A stretch of 64,000 bases of DNA from Gemmatimonadaceae bacterium (GCA_020851035.1 JADZDM010000020.1:62001-126000); one strand, 5' to 3'; counted from the first letter of the stretch, positions 33,010 to 42,994 are shown. A program made the numbers and translations. The notes: generated by a model not told the origin, from the sequence alone.

Positions 33010-35103
33010 GTGCCGAATACTGCCGAGGTGGTGACCACGACCGTGCGCGGTGCGTGCCCGCACGACTGCCCGGACACCTGCGCCACGATCGTCACCGTCG
33101 ACGCCTCTGGACGCGCGACGCGGATCCAGGGCGCCCCAGACCACCCGGTCACCAGCGGCTTCCTCTGTGCCAAGGTGAACCGCTACCTCGAGCGCACCTA
33201 CCACGCCGACCGGCTCACCACGCCGCTGCGCCGCGTGGGGCCGAAGGGGAGCGGCCGTTTCGAGCCCTGCTCCTGGGACGAGGTGCTCCGGGAGATCGGC
33301 GCACGCCTCGACGCCATCCGCCGCGGACCGCATGGCCCCGAGGCCATCCTCCCCTATTCGTACGCCGGCACGATGGGACAGCTGCAGGGCAGTTCCATGG
33401 ACCGGCGCTTCTTCCACGCCATCGGTGCGAGCCGGCTGAACCGGACGATCTGCGCCGAGGCCGGCCGCGTGGGCTACATGATGACGGTCGGCGCCAGCGT
33501 CGGCACCGACCTCGAAGGGGTGCCGTCGGCCGACCTCGTGATCCTGTGGGGCACCAACACCCTCACGGCCAATCCGCACCTCTGGCCGTTCATCCTCGAT
33601 GCCCGGAAGGCCGGCGCGCGCGTCATCTGCATCGATCCGGTCCGCACCCGCACCGCCGAACAGTGCGACGAGTGGATCGCGCCGCGTCCCGGCACCGACG
33701 CCGCGCTCGCCCTCGGCATCATGCACGAGCTCTTCGCGCGCGACCTCGTCGACCACGACTACATCGAGCGCCACACCACCGGCATCGACGCGCTGCGCGC
33801 GCGTGCCGCCGAGTGGCCGCTGGCGCGTGCGGCGGCGGTGACGGGAGTGGCGGAGGACACGATCGAGGCGCTGGCGGTGGCCTATGGCACCGCGCGCGCC
33901 GCATTCCTGCGCCTCAACTACGGGCTGCAGCGGCACGCCGGCGGCGGGATGGCGGTGCGGACCATCGCCTGCCTGCCGGCACTCACCGGCCACTGGCGGC
34001 GCGCCGGTGGCGGCGTGAGCCTGTCCACCAGTGGCGCGTTCGCCTTCGACAAGGCGGCGCTGCAGCGCCCTGATCTCGGGCCGCCGGCGCGCACGATCAA
34101 CATGAGCCTCCTCGGCGAGGCACTCACCACGCCGGATGCCGGCGTGGGCGGACCGCCGGTGGACGCCCTGATCGTCTACAACAGCAACCCGGCCGCGGTG
34201 GCCCCCGACGCCAGTGCCGTGCGCCGCGGCCTCGCGCGCGAGGACCTCTTCACCGTCGTCCTCGAGCACTTCCAGACCGACACCGCCGACTGGGCCGACA
34301 TCGTGCTGCCGGCCACCACGCAGCTCGAGCACTGGGATGTGCACACCGCGTATGGGCACTACAACGCCTCGCTCAACCGGCCGGCCATCGCACCGGTCGG
34401 GGCGTCGCTGCCGAACACCGAGATCTTCCGTCGCCTCGCGGCCGTGATGCAGCTCGACGAACCGGCGCTGCGTGACGACGACCTCACCCTGATCAGGCAG
34501 GCACTCGAGTCCAACTCTGCGCTTATGCAGGGCGTGACGTTCGAGGCGCTGCTGGACCGGGGCTGGGTGCGCCTCAACGTCCCGCGCCCGTACCTCCCGT
34601 TCGCCAACGGCGCGTTCCTCACCCCCAGCGGGAAGTGCGAGTTCGTCTCGCCGCGCCTCGCGGCGCTCGGCCTGGACCCCGTGCCGACCTACATCCCGCC
34701 GTACGAGTCGGCGGAATCCGACCCACTGCTCGCCGCGCGGTTCCCCCTGCAGCTCATCTCGAGCCCGGCGCACCAGTTCCTCAACAGCTCGTTCGTCAAC
34801 ATCGCGTCGCTGCGGCGGGCGGCGCGCGAGCCGGAGTGCGTCATGCATCCCGACGATGCGGGACTGCGCGGGATCGCCGACGCCCAGCTCGTGCAGGTTT
34901 CCAACGACCGCGGTGCGTTCCAGGCGCGGGTCAGGATCAGCGACGGCATCCGGCCGGGCGTGGCGTGGGCACCGTCGATCTGGTGGACGAAACTCTCGCC
35001 CGATGGCCGCAACGTGAACGAGACCACCTCGCAGCGACTGACCGACCTCGGGGAGGCACCGGTGTTCTATGACAACCTCGTCGAGATCACCCCCATCGGC
35101 TGA
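33010..35103 (+). CDS. Molybdopterin (bis-MGD) oxidoreductase, cytoplasmic
   Basis: A 697-residue member of the DMSO-reductase superfamily with one N-terminal [4Fe-4S] site (C16, C20, C24, C53 in CPHDCPDTC … FLC). Cofactor-binding segments include YSYAGTMGQLQG, LVILWGTNTLTANPH, LNYGLQRHAGGG, and the C-terminal molydopterin dinucleotide domain (LISSPAHQFLNSSF). No Tat signal is present, so it works in the cytoplasm. Reaction is unknown; formate- or sulfur-compound-type enzymes are all possible. No partner subunit is adjacent. GTG 33010 has AAGGAAG upstream. Confidence 0.88.
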   Translation: MPNTAEVVTTTVRGACPHDCPDTCATIVTVDASGRATRIQGAPDHPVTSGFLCAKVNRYLERTYHADRLTTPLRRVGPKGSGRFEPCSWDEVLREIGARLDAIRRGPHGPEAILPYSYAGTMGQLQGSSMDRRFFHAIGASRLNRTICAEAGRVGYMMTVGASVGTDLEGVPSADLVILWGTNTLTANPHLWPFILDARKAGARVICIDPVRTRTAEQCDEWIAPRPGTDAALALGIMHELFARDLVDHDYIERHTTGIDALRARAAEWPLARAAAVTGVAEDTIEALAVAYGTARAAFLRLNYGLQRHAGGGMAVRTIACLPALTGHWRRAGGGVSLSTSGAFAFDKAALQRPDLGPPARTINMSLLGEALTTPDAGVGGPPVDALIVYNSNPAAVAPDASAVRRGLAREDLFTVVLEHFQTDTADWADIVLPATTQLEHWDVHTAYGHYNASLNRPAIAPVGASLPNTEIFRRLAAVMQLDEPALRDDDLTLIRQALESNSALMQGVTFEALLDRGWVRLNVPRPYLPFANGAFLTPSGKCEFVSPRLAALGLDPVPTYIPPYESAESDPLLAARFPLQLISSPAHQFLNSSFVNIASLRRAAREPECVMHPDDAGLRGIADAQLVQVSNDRGAFQARVRISDGIRPGVAWAPSIWWTKLSPDGRNVNETTSQRLTDLGEAPVFYDNLVEITPIG

Positions 35104-35270
35104 CCCGGGCGAGCTGGCGCGGCAGCGCGCGCAGGCGTGCGGCACGGCCACGGTACATTCCGCGATGCAGGCACTCCCACCGGCCGCGCCACGGCCGGGC
35201 CTGAAACGAATCCGCTCCCCGTCGGCGTTCGCACCGGAGAGCTTCTTCTTCCCTGCCTCCGGAGTCCGTC

Positions 35271-36722
35271 GTGTCGAAATTGCCCGCCACCCTTGGAGCA
35301 CTCAAGCAGTCGTCGTGGGGTGATCCCGCGCGCGCGCGCCGCTCCGTCAAGGACGAGATCCGCGGGAACCTGCTGGCCCGGGTGCAGGCGGGTGACACCC
35401 TGCTGCCGGGGGTGATCGGCTACGAGGAGACGGTCCTGCCGCAGCTCGTGAATGCCCTCCTGAGCCGGCACAACTTCATCCTGCTGGGCCTGCGCGGCCA
35501 GGCGAAGAGCCGCATCCTCCGCGCGCTCACCGCGCTGCTGGACGACGAGATGCCGATCGTGGCCGGCAGCGAGATCAACGACAGCCCGTTCGCACCGATC
35601 TCCCGCTACGCGCGCACCCGCATCGAGGAGGCCGGCGACGACACCCCCATCGCCTGGGTGCATCGCGACCAGCGCTACATCGAGAAGCTCGCCACCCCCG
35701 ACGTCACCATCGCCGACATCATCGGTGACGTGGACCCGATCCGCGCCGCGCGTGGTGGACACCTGCTCAGCGACGAGCTCACGATCCAGTTCGGGATGCT
35801 GCCGCGCGCCAATCGCGGCATCTTCGCCCTCAACGAGCTCCCCGACCTCTCCGGCAAGGTGCAGGTCGGCCTGTTCAACATCCTCCAGGAAGGGGATGTC
35901 CAGATCAAGGGCTTCCCGGTGCGCCTGCCGCTCGACGTGCTGCTCTGCTTCACGGCCAACCCGGAGGACTACACGGCGCGTGGCAAGATCATCACGCCGC
36001 TGAAGGACCGCATCGGGAGCGAGATCATGACCCACTACCCGCTGACGGTGGACCTCGGGGTCGCGATCACGCGCCAGGAAGCGTGGCTCCGCCGCGACAC
36101 CGTCGCCATCTCGGTCCCGGGGTTCATGTCGGAGGTCGTCGAGCGCATCGCGTTCGAGGCGCGCGAGGACAAGCGCATCGACCGCCGCAGCGGCGTGTCG
36201 CAGCGCATGCCCATCTCGGTGCTGGAGAACGTGGTGTCGAATGCCGAGCGGCGCGCGCTCCAGACCGGCGAGGACGTGGCGGTGCCGCGCATGAGTGACG
36301 TGTACGCCGCGCTGCCCGCCATCACCGGCAAGATCGAGCTGGAATACGAGGGCGAGCTGGTCGGCGGCGACAAGATCGCGCGCGAACTGATCCGCCGCGC
36401 GGCCGACGCGACGCTGGCAGCCGCCGGCAAGGAGTTCTCGAGCGACGAGATCGTGATCTGGTTCGACGAGGGGGGCGCGCTGCAGGTCTCCGCCGACGTC
36501 GCGGCGTCCACCATGTGCCAGGCCTTCGCGACGGTGCCGACCCTGCTGGACATCGTCCGCGCGCTCCGGCTGGCCGATCCGGACGATGCCGGCACCACCG
36601 CCGCCGCCTGCGAGCTGGTGCTCGAGGCGCTCGTCGCCCGCAAGAAGATCAGCCGGAACGACGTGGGGCAGTACGGCCGGGCCATCCCCGAGAAACGGCG
36701 GCGCCCGAACGACCACTTCTGA
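35271..36722 (+). CDS. MoxR/ChlI-like AAA+ ATPase
   Basis: A 483-residue ATPase similar to the ChlI subunit of magnesium chelatase. The P-loop is GLRGQAKS (73-80), the Walker-B region is GIFALNEL (183-190) with Asn-Glu in place of Asp-Glu, and sensor regions follow (LLCFTANPEDYTARGKI, PLKDRIGSEIMTHYP). In this family such ATPases act with a VWA-domain partner to remodel or insert metal into other proteins. A VWA protein of the matching type lies at 40964, 4.2 kb away. GTG 35271 is preceded by CCGGAG. Leader of about 110 nt from a TACATT box near 35153. Confidence 0.85.
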   Translation: MSKLPATLGALKQSSWGDPARARRSVKDEIRGNLLARVQAGDTLLPGVIGYEETVLPQLVNALLSRHNFILLGLRGQAKSRILRALTALLDDEMPIVAGSEINDSPFAPISRYARTRIEEAGDDTPIAWVHRDQRYIEKLATPDVTIADIIGDVDPIRAARGGHLLSDELTIQFGMLPRANRGIFALNELPDLSGKVQVGLFNILQEGDVQIKGFPVRLPLDVLLCFTANPEDYTARGKIITPLKDRIGSEIMTHYPLTVDLGVAITRQEAWLRRDTVAISVPGFMSEVVERIAFEAREDKRIDRRSGVSQRMPISVLENVVSNAERRALQTGEDVAVPRMSDVYAALPAITGKIELEYEGELVGGDKIARELIRRAADATLAAAGKEFSSDEIVIWFDEGGALQVSADVAASTMCQAFATVPTLLDIVRALRLADPDDAGTTAAACELVLEALVARKKISRNDVGQYGRAIPEKRRRPNDHF

Positions 36723-36750
36723 TCGGCCGCGCCTACCCCGGCGCCCCCCG

Positions 36751-36786
36751 AGCGCCCGGCCCGACGTCCCCGTCGGCCCGGGCGCT
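36751..36786 (+). terminator. Hairpin terminator after the MoxR-like gene
   Basis: A 16-bp stem with one mismatch (36751-36766 with 36771-36786) and a TCCC loop, 28 bp after the stop; only a short T-containing tail (TCTGG) follows. Confidence 0.7.
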
Positions 36787-36803
36787 TCTGGCATCCGGGG
36801 TAC

Positions 36804-36831
36804 TTGGCGAGCTCGAGCGTATTAGTATTCA
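36804..36831 (+). promoter_or_regulatory. Putative promoter of the kinase-like gene
   Basis: TTGGCG (36804-36809) and TATTCA (36826-36831), 16-nt spacer, in a locally AT-richer patch right after the terminator hairpin and 73 bp before ATG 36905. Confidence 0.4.
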
Positions 36832-36904
36832 GTCGGGTCCGGATCGACAGATTCACCCGCGTCCGTTCGTCGCGCGCCGTCGTCCCACCTGTCGGGTGAC
36901 CGTG

Positions 36905-39187
36905 ATGCCTTCCGCCAGCCTGCGAAACCGCCTGCTTGCCGTCGCTGCCGCTGCGACCGCACCGTTCGTGGTGTATCTCGCGGTGTCGGCCGGACGGGAG
37001 AAGACGCTCGCTCGCACGGCGCTGCATGACGACGTCCTCACCCGCGCGCGCGCCGTCGCGTCGCTCATGGATGAGCGGCTGCGCACCGTGGACGACCTGC
37101 TCGACTCCGCGATGGTCCAGGCGGCGCGACCGGGCATCGGTGACCGCCGGATCGAGATCGTCGATCCGCGGCCGAATCCGCTGGCGACCACGCTCACGAT
37201 CGCCGTCCTCGACAGCGCAGGCCGGCGCCGGCGAACGTTCCTCGGCGACGCCGACCGCGTGACGGCCGTGCCCGCCGAGCGGCGGGCCGCACTCGTGGCC
37301 CCGGCGCTGGCCGGTCGCGCCGCCAGCGCCGGGTCGGCCCTGCCGACGATCGTCGACGAGGGCCTGAGCCGGGCAGCCGCTGACTCGATCGCCATGATCA
37401 TCGTCCGCCCGCTGCTCCCACGCGCGGTGCCCTGCGCCTGCCTCGCCGACACGATCGGCGCGGTCGTGGCACTGCTGTCCGACAAGGGGATCCAGTCGCT
37501 GCTCGGCAGTGACACGCTGCCCGAGAACGCCGTCGCCGTGCTGCTCGGGCGCTCCGGCGAGCCGCTCGGGCGCATCGCGCGGCCTGCGCGCTGGATCGAC
37601 CGCGGCGCTGGCGACAGCAGCGTGCTCGCCACCGGCGGCCAGCGCGATGGTGTGATCAGTGTCCGCGGCGGGGACGACGCGTCGCGCCTGGTGGGCTTCG
37701 CGACGCTCGAACGCCGGCCGTGGCGTGTGTACGTCGGGCTGCCGTCCGAGGCCGCGATGGCCGGCAGCAACGACCGCCTGCGCGACCTCGCGCTGCTGGC
37801 GCTGGTGGCACTCGCGATCGCGGGATTCGGTGTCACCATCGTCCTGCGCGCGTTCACGGCGCCGGTGCAGACGCTCATCGCCGATGCGCGGCGCCTCGGT
37901 GCGGGGGCGCTTTCGCACCGCTCGACCGTGGCGGAGTCCGATGGTGACCTGGGCCAGCTCGGTGCGGCGCTCAACGCCATGGCGTCCGAACTGGAGGCGC
38001 GTCGCAAGGTCACGCAGGAGGACCTGCAGCGCGCCCTGCAGGTGTTCGAGGATTCTCCGGTCGCGATGTGGATCGCCGACGCCTCGGCGGACGGTGCGGC
38101 GAGCTGTCGCATCACCCGCGCCAACGCGGCCGCTGCGCGCCTGCTCGGGGTGTCGGTCGGCTCGCTGATGGGCCAGCGCGATGGTGAACTCGTGGATGCC
38201 GTGGGAGCACCGCTGGTGGCGCCCGTTGCCGCCGGCGAGGATCCGCCGCCCACGCGCAGCGGTCCCGCCACGCTGCTCACCGCCGACGGCACGCGGCGGG
38301 GCTGTACCCTCACCGTGACGCACTTCACCGACCAGTCCACGCCCATGCGCCTCGTCACGGCGCAGGAGGCGACGAGCGGCGCGGGCGCCGGCGGCGGCAG
38401 CGGCGCACGGGTCACACACGGCGCGCCCGACCTGGTGGGCTTCGCGGGCCAGGTCGCGGACCAGTTCAGCGACGTGCTGGTCGGGATGTCCGGGTTCACG
38501 CAGTTCGCGATCGAGAACGAACACGACCCCGACATGCGCGCGATGGCGCTCAAGCGCATGAGTGAGTTGTCGGGCCGCGGGCTCACGGTCGCGCGCCAGC
38601 TGCAGTGCTACGGCGGGCGCGGCATGTCGCACCGCGGCGCGGTCAGCCTCAACGACGCCATCACCGGCACGCTGCGGTCGATGCACGGCACGCTCGGGAA
38701 GGACGTGGTGCTCGACCTGCGGCTCACCACCGCCGGCTCCTCGATCTGGAGTGACCCGGCGATCGTGCAGGACGCGGTCACGGCGCTGCTGGTGAATGCG
38801 CGCGAGGCGATGCCGCGTGGCGGCACGCTCACCGTCGCGACCACGCTGGCCGAGGTGCCGGACGATCGCAGCGGCCGCTATCCGGCGCCGGCCGGCCGGT
38901 ACGTCGTGCTCACCATCGCCGACACCGGCGTCGGCATGGGCAGCGAGGCGCAGCGTCGCATGTTCGACCCGTTCTACACCACGCAGCAGCGTCGCGGGGC
39001 GGGACTTGGCCTGGCCGCGGTGGCTGGCATCGCGCGTGAGCACGCCTGGGTGATCAGTGTCGAGAGCGAACCCAAGGTCGGGACCGCGATCTCGATCTAC
39101 ATGCCCCTCGCCGCCACCGAGGCGGGCACCCGCCCCCCGACCGGCGCTCAGTCCAGGCGCGTCACCACACCGGAACGCATCGCGTAG
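36905..39187 (+). CDS. Histidine-kinase-like membrane sensor lacking the phosphoacceptor His
   Basis: A 760-residue sensor. Layout: membrane helix (10-27), a periplasmic sensor region of about 260 residues, second helix (about 293-315), HAMP (to about 370), a PAS-like region, a DHp-like helix pair and a C-terminal HATPase domain. The ATPase part is intact (LLVNAREAM with N631; [28 protein letters not shown]). In the DHp, the usual AHDFNN motif reads ADQFSD, so the His is Asp519. It probably binds ATP but cannot autophosphorylate in the normal way. ATG 36905 follows in-frame GTGs. Its last 40 bases overlap the wbpD-like gene on the opposite strand. Confidence 0.8.
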   Translation: MPSASLRNRLLAVAAAATAPFVVYLAVSAGREKTLARTALHDDVLTRARAVASLMDERLRTVDDLLDSAMVQAARPGIGDRRIEIVDPRPNPLATTLTIAVLDSAGRRRRTFLGDADRVTAVPAERRAALVAPALAGRAASAGSALPTIVDEGLSRAAADSIAMIIVRPLLPRAVPCACLADTIGAVVALLSDKGIQSLLGSDTLPENAVAVLLGRSGEPLGRIARPARWIDRGAGDSSVLATGGQRDGVISVRGGDDASRLVGFATLERRPWRVYVGLPSEAAMAGSNDRLRDLALLALVALAIAGFGVTIVLRAFTAPVQTLIADARRLGAGALSHRSTVAESDGDLGQLGAALNAMASELEARRKVTQEDLQRALQVFEDSPVAMWIADASADGAASCRITRANAAAARLLGVSVGSLMGQRDGELVDAVGAPLVAPVAAGEDPPPTRSGPATLLTADGTRRGCTLTVTHFTDQSTPMRLVTAQEATSGAGAGGGSGARVTHGAPDLVGFAGQVADQFSDVLVGMSGFTQFAIENEHDPDMRAMALKRMSELSGRGLTVARQLQCYGGRGMSHRGAVSLNDAITGTLRSMHGTLGKDVVLDLRLTTAGSSIWSDPAIVQDAVTALLVNAREAMPRGGTLTVATTLAEVPDDRSGRYPAPAGRYVVLTIADTGVGMGSEAQRRMFDPFYTTQQRRGAGLGLAAVAGIAREHAWVISVESEPKVGTAISIYMPLAATEAGTRPPTGAQSRRVTTPERIA

Positions 39188-39726
39188 CGGGTGCCCGTCA
39201 CCGGGTCGGCGGCCTCCCCGTCACCCGCCAGTGGCAGCGCCAGGCGCTCCCCGTGCTCGCTCATCCAGCCGACCTGCCGCGCCGGCACGCCCACCATCAG
39301 TGCGTACGGCGGCACGTCACGGTGGATCACCGCCCCCGCACCCACGAACGCGAACGCGCCCACCGTCACGCCGCAGACGATCGTGCAGTTGGCGCCGAGC
39401 GTGGCACCGCGGCAGACCAGGGTGTCGCGGTATTCGTCCTTGCGTGAGACCGCCGCCCGCGGGTTGTACACGTTGGTGAAGACCATGCTCGGCCCGCAGA
39501 ACACGTCGTCCTCGAGGGTGACGTTGTCGTAGATCGAGACGTTGTTCTGCACCTTGCAGTTGTCACCGATCACGACCCGGCTGCCGACGTACACGTTCTG
39601 CCCGAAGGAGCACCGCGCGCCGATGCGTGCGCCGCTGCTGATGTGCACCCAGTGCCAGACCCGCGTGCCATCACCGACGGTCGCGCCCTCGTCGACGATC
39701 GCCGTGGGGTGGATGGTGACCGCCAT
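39148..39726 (-). CDS. wbpD: WbpD-like N-acetyltransferase (UDP-2-acetamido-3-amino-uronate)
   Basis: A 192-residue left-handed beta-helix enzyme. It matches the WbpD/WlbB type closely ([69 protein letters not shown]). That enzyme acetylates the 3-amino group of UDP-GlcNAc3NA with acetyl-CoA, on the way to UDP-2,3-diacetamido uronic acids used in O-antigens. It starts 1 nt after the wbpB-like stop. The gene's 3' end overlaps the kinase-like gene tail to tail. Confidence 0.88.
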   Translation of the reverse strand: MAVTIHPTAIVDEGATVGDGTRVWHWVHISSGARIGARCSFGQNVYVGSRVVIGDNCKVQNNVSIYDNVTLEDDVFCGPSMVFTNVYNPRAAVSRKDEYRDTLVCRGATLGANCTIVCGVTVGAFAFVGAGAVIHRDVPPYALMVGVPARQVGWMSEHGERLALPLAGDGEAADPVTGTRYAMRSGVVTRLD

Positions 39727-39727
39727 C

Positions 39728-40804
39728 TCAGTACTCCAGCGGCAGAGCCACGCGGGTGCCGTCGCGCGCGCTGAGGTAGGTCGCGATCAGCAGCTCGAGC
39801 GAGTGCAGCCCCTCGCGACCGTCGGTGTCGGGCTCCACCTCGCCGCGCAGCGCGCTGATCACGTTGTCGTAGTAGAGCGGATGGCCGAAGCCGTACACCG
39901 AGGTGGTGTCGTAGCTCGCCTGCTCCACCAGCGCATCGTCGGGATCGCTGTCGGCGAACTCCCAGTGGTCGATCTTGTTCACCGCCACGCCGCCCAGGCG
40001 CACGGTGCCCTTCTCGCCGAGGATGGTGATCGATCCCTCGAGGTTCTTCGGGTAGGTGAGCATCGTGACGCTCATCGAGCCGAGTGCGCCGGTGCGCCAG
40101 CGGATCGAGAGCACCCCCGTGTCCTCCACCTGGATGTTGCGGGCGAGGGTGGCGGTGTACGCCTGCACGCTCTCGACCGGACCGACGAGCCAGTCCAGCA
40201 GGTCCACGTAGTGGCTGGCCTGGTTCATGAACGCGCCGCCGTCGAACTCCCAGGTGCCGCGCCACGCCGCGCTGTCGTAGTAGCTCTGCGGCCGGCTCCA
40301 GAAGACGTTCACGTTCACCATGTACACCTTCCCGAACCGCCCCTTCTGCATCGCCCGCTTCACGAGCTGCAGGGTCGGGTTGCGCCGATTCTGCTTCACG
40401 ACGAACAGGTGCACGCCGGCGGAGTCGCAGGCGTGGACCATCGCCTTCCCGTCCTGCCAGCGGGTGGCCATCGGCTTCTCGGTCACCACGTGGCGGCCGG
40501 CGGCGGCGCAGGCGATGGCCTGGGCGGCGTGGAGGCCGCTCGGCGTGGCCAGGATCACCGCGTCCACCCGCGGCTCGTGTGCCAGCAGGCCCTCGATCGA
40601 GTCGTAGGCGGCGGCACCGGTCTCGGCTGCCGCGGCGATGAGCCGGTCTGGCGCCACGTCGCAGACGGCCACCAGCTCGGCGCGATCGGCGTGCGCCGCG
40701 ATGGCCCCGATGTGGTTCGCCGAGATGCGGCCGCAGCCGACGAGGCCGAACCGGATCGGCCGCCCGGTGATCGGGCGTGCGCGGGATGGGATGACGAGGG
40801 ACAT
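39728..40804 (-). CDS. wbpB: WbpB-like Gfo/Idh/MocA dehydrogenase
   Basis: A 358-residue NAD-dependent oxidoreductase: Rossmann motif [18 protein letters not shown] near the N-terminus, EKPMATRW and the C-terminal Gfo/Idh/MocA substrate domain ([21 protein letters not shown] in parts). Next to a WbpD-like gene, the best fit is oxidation of UDP-GlcNAcA at C3. ATG 40804 is chosen over GTG 40834 because the Rossmann strand then follows at the usual distance. The aminotransferase WbpE and the dehydrogenase WbpA are not here. Confidence 0.82.
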   Translation of the reverse strand: MSLVIPSRARPITGRPIRFGLVGCGRISANHIGAIAAHADRAELVAVCDVAPDRLIAAAAETGAAAYDSIEGLLAHEPRVDAVILATPSGLHAAQAIACAAAGRHVVTEKPMATRWQDGKAMVHACDSAGVHLFVVKQNRRNPTLQLVKRAMQKGRFGKVYMVNVNVFWSRPQSYYDSAAWRGTWEFDGGAFMNQASHYVDLLDWLVGPVESVQAYTATLARNIQVEDTGVLSIRWRTGALGSMSVTMLTYPKNLEGSITILGEKGTVRLGGVAVNKIDHWEFADSDPDDALVEQASYDTTSVYGFGHPLYYDNVISALRGEVEPDTDGREGLHSLELLIATYLSARDGTRVALPLEY

Positions 40805-40836
40805 GTCGGTGGGGGCGGGGAGAGTGGCCAGCACCG

Positions 40837-40913
40837 AAAATAGCCGCCGCGGCGTGATTTGGCGCTGCTGCGCCCGCCCCCGGGCACGTGTGCACCGCGG
40901 CGGTCGTTAGACT
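40837..40913. promoter_or_regulatory. Divergent promoter boxes, wbpB and VWA genes
   Basis: TATTTT on the minus strand (40837-40842) lies about 32 nt before wbpB ATG 40804. TAGACT on the plus strand (40908-40913) lies 8 nt before an in-frame GTG (40922) of the VWA gene and about 50 nt before its preferred ATG. Confidence 0.4.
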
Positions 40914-40963
40914 CCTGATCGGTGCGCGCCCTCGCGCATCGCGTGGCCGGCGCCGGAGGCTCG

Positions 40964-42241
40964 ATGAAGTTCCACACCTACACCAAGTACAACCCCGAGC
41001 TGGCGGATGCAGTGGACCTGCAGGCGCTGCTCGACGGGTTGTCCGACTTCCTCCTGCAGAGCGGGTTCGCGGAGTCGGGCGGCTACTCGCCCTGGGGGAA
41101 CGACGAGGATCCGGCGGACCGCTCGATGGAGGCGCTCCGGAAGGCCATCCTCGATGCGCTGATCGAGAGCGGGCAGTTCACGCCCGAGATGCTCGACGCC
41201 CTCCGCGGCGACGGGGACGAGGACGCCGAGGAGAAGCTGGCCGAGCTGCTCGACCAGATCGTGCGGCGCCTCATGAGCGAGGGCTTCATCAACGCCGAGG
41301 TGCCGCCGCAGGGTGCGGACTCGCACCAGCCGGTCACCGGCAAGGGCGGGCTCGCCCATGCCGCCAGCAAGGACGTCCAGTTCAACCTCACGCAGAAGGG
41401 CATCGACTTCCTCGGCTACAAGGCGCTGCGCAACATCCTCGGCTCGTTCGGCCGGAGCACCTTCGGCAGCCATGACACGCCGTACCTGGCCACGGGCATC
41501 GAGAGCGATGCCTGGAGCCGGCCCTACGAGTTCGGCGACGTGCTCAACCTCGACGTGAACGAGACGCTCAGGAACTCGATGCTCCGCACCGGGTCGCTCG
41601 ACGTGCCGATGGACCTCGAGTATTCCGACCTGATGGTCCGCCAGTCCGAGTACCGTTCCAGCTGCGCGACGGTGCTGATGCTGGACACGTCGCACTCGAT
41701 GATCCTCTACGGCGAGGACCGGTTCACGCCGGCGAAGAAGGTGGCGCTGGCGCTCACGCACCTCATCCGCACGCAGTTCCCGGGTGACACGATCCGCGTG
41801 GTGCTGTTCCATGACAGCGCCGAGGAGATCCCGCTCGCGGCGCTGGCCGGCGCGCAGGTCGGGCCGTACCACACCAACACCGCCGAGGGACTGAAGCTGG
41901 CGCGCCGCATCCTCATGTCGCAGAAGAAGGACATGCGGCAGATCGTGATGATCACCGACGGCAAGCCCAGTGCGCTCACCATGCCGGACGGGCAGATCTA
42001 CAAGAACAGCATGGGGTTGGACCTGAACGTGATCGGCCAGACGCTGAAGGAAGTGGCGGACTGCCGGCGCTCCGGCATCACGATCAACACGTTCATGCTG
42101 GCGCGCGACCACGCACTGGTGGACTTCGTGAAGCGGGTGTCCATCATCTCGCGCGGGAAGGCGTACTTCACCAACACGATGAGCCTCGGCCAGTTCGTGC
42201 TGATGGACTTCCTGCGCAAGAAGACCAAGCGGGTGAGCTGA
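40964..42241 (+). CDS. VWA-domain protein (MoxR/ChlI partner type)
   Basis: A 425-residue cytoplasmic protein. The N-terminal 200 residues are helical and acidic; the C-terminal von Willebrand A domain has a complete MIDAS DTSHS (241-245) plus later Thr and Asp ([16 protein letters not shown]). Proteins like this pair with ChlI/MoxR ATPases such as that at 35271. ATG 40964 has GGAGG 5 nt upstream; an earlier GTG (40922) is possible if the transcript is leaderless. Its TGA is in the same frame as the downstream MutY-like gene. Confidence 0.85.
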   Translation: MKFHTYTKYNPELADAVDLQALLDGLSDFLLQSGFAESGGYSPWGNDEDPADRSMEALRKAILDALIESGQFTPEMLDALRGDGDEDAEEKLAELLDQIVRRLMSEGFINAEVPPQGADSHQPVTGKGGLAHAASKDVQFNLTQKGIDFLGYKALRNILGSFGRSTFGSHDTPYLATGIESDAWSRPYEFGDVLNLDVNETLRNSMLRTGSLDVPMDLEYSDLMVRQSEYRSSCATVLMLDTSHSMILYGEDRFTPAKKVALALTHLIRTQFPGDTIRVVLFHDSAEEIPLAALAGAQVGPYHTNTAEGLKLARRILMSQKKDMRQIVMITDGKPSALTMPDGQIYKNSMGLDLNVIGQTLKEVADCRRSGITINTFMLARDHALVDFVKRVSIISRGKAYFTNTMSLGQFVLMDFLRKKTKRVS

Positions 42242-42310
42242 GCCACGCGCCCCGGACGCACTGCCCTGCCCGCCGCCGCGCGACCACGGACGCGATCCCC
42301 CGCCGCACGC

Positions 42311-42994
42311 ATCCCGGATGATGCGCTGCGGCGGTTCGGCCGCCTGCTGCGCGCGTGGTACCGGCGCAACGCGCGTGACCTGCCGTGGCGCCGCACCCGG
42401 GACCCGTACGCCATCCTCGTCTCGGAGCTCATGCTCCAGCAGACGCAGGTGCTGCGCGTGGTGCCGCGGTGGCACGAGTTCCTGGCGCGGTTCCCGTCAC
42501 TGCATGCGATCGCCATGGCCGACGTGGCGCACGTCGAGGAGGCGTGGGAGGGGCTCGGGTACTACGCCCGCGCGCGCAACCTGCACCGCACGGCCCGTCT
42601 CGTCACCCGTGACGGCGCCGATCCCGCCGCGATGCTCCCGGCCGACGTGGCCGCCCTCCGCGCCCTGCCGGGCATCGGCCGCTACACCGCTGGCGCGGTG
42701 TCGAGCTTCGCATACGGCCGTCGCGCACCGCTGGTCGACACCAACGTGGCGCGCGTGCTCCAGCGCGTGTTCCTGCCGCGGGCCCGCCGCAAGGTGGCAG
42801 CCACGGAGCACGCGCTCTGGGACCTGGCCGAGCGCTCGCTCCCGCAGCAGGCGGCCGCCGTGTGGACACACAACCAGGCGCTGATGGAGATCGGCGCGCT
42901 GGTGTGCACGGCGCGGGTGAAGCACTGCGGCGCCTGCCCGGTGCGCAGCGTGTGCAGGACGTACGCGGCGACGCCGAAGGCACGCCCGGGGTAG
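42311..42994 (+). CDS. mutY: MutY-type adenine DNA glycosylase, short form, start codon unclear
   Basis: A base-excision repair enzyme that removes A opposite 8-oxo-G. The frame has RDLPWR, the catalytic Glu (codon 42425 in SELMLQQTQV), GLGYYARARN, the HhH LPGIGRYTAGAV, catalytic Asp (codon 42737, LVDTNVAR), and the [4Fe-4S] ligands C-x6-C-x2-C-x5-C. It ends right there, without the NUDIX-like C-terminal domain of full MutY. The first ATG (42431) is after the catalytic Glu, and no ATG, GTG or TTG occurs in frame back to the VWA stop. ATC 42311 gives the family's usual N-terminus and is used as a nominal start; CTG 42266 or 42326 are alternatives. Confidence 0.75.
   Translation: MPDDALRRFGRLLRAWYRRNARDLPWRRTRDPYAILVSELMLQQTQVLRVVPRWHEFLARFPSLHAIAMADVAHVEEAWEGLGYYARARNLHRTARLVTRDGADPAAMLPADVAALRALPGIGRYTAGAVSSFAYGRRAPLVDTNVARVLQRVFLPRARRKVAATEHALWDLAERSLPQQAAAVWTHNQALMEIGALVCTARVKHCGACPVRSVCRTYAATPKARPG

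Noticed and set aside
35165-35323. Possible 52-codon leader peptide before the MoxR-like gene (ATG 5 nt after a TACATT box)
   Set aside because: It overlaps the MoxR-like start in another frame and has no recognisable features; the spacing could be chance.
42239-42241. TGA between VWA and MutY frames as a selenocysteine codon
   Set aside because: No SECIS-like hairpin was seen directly after it and neither family has a known selenocysteine at this point; an unusual start or simple readthrough is more economical.
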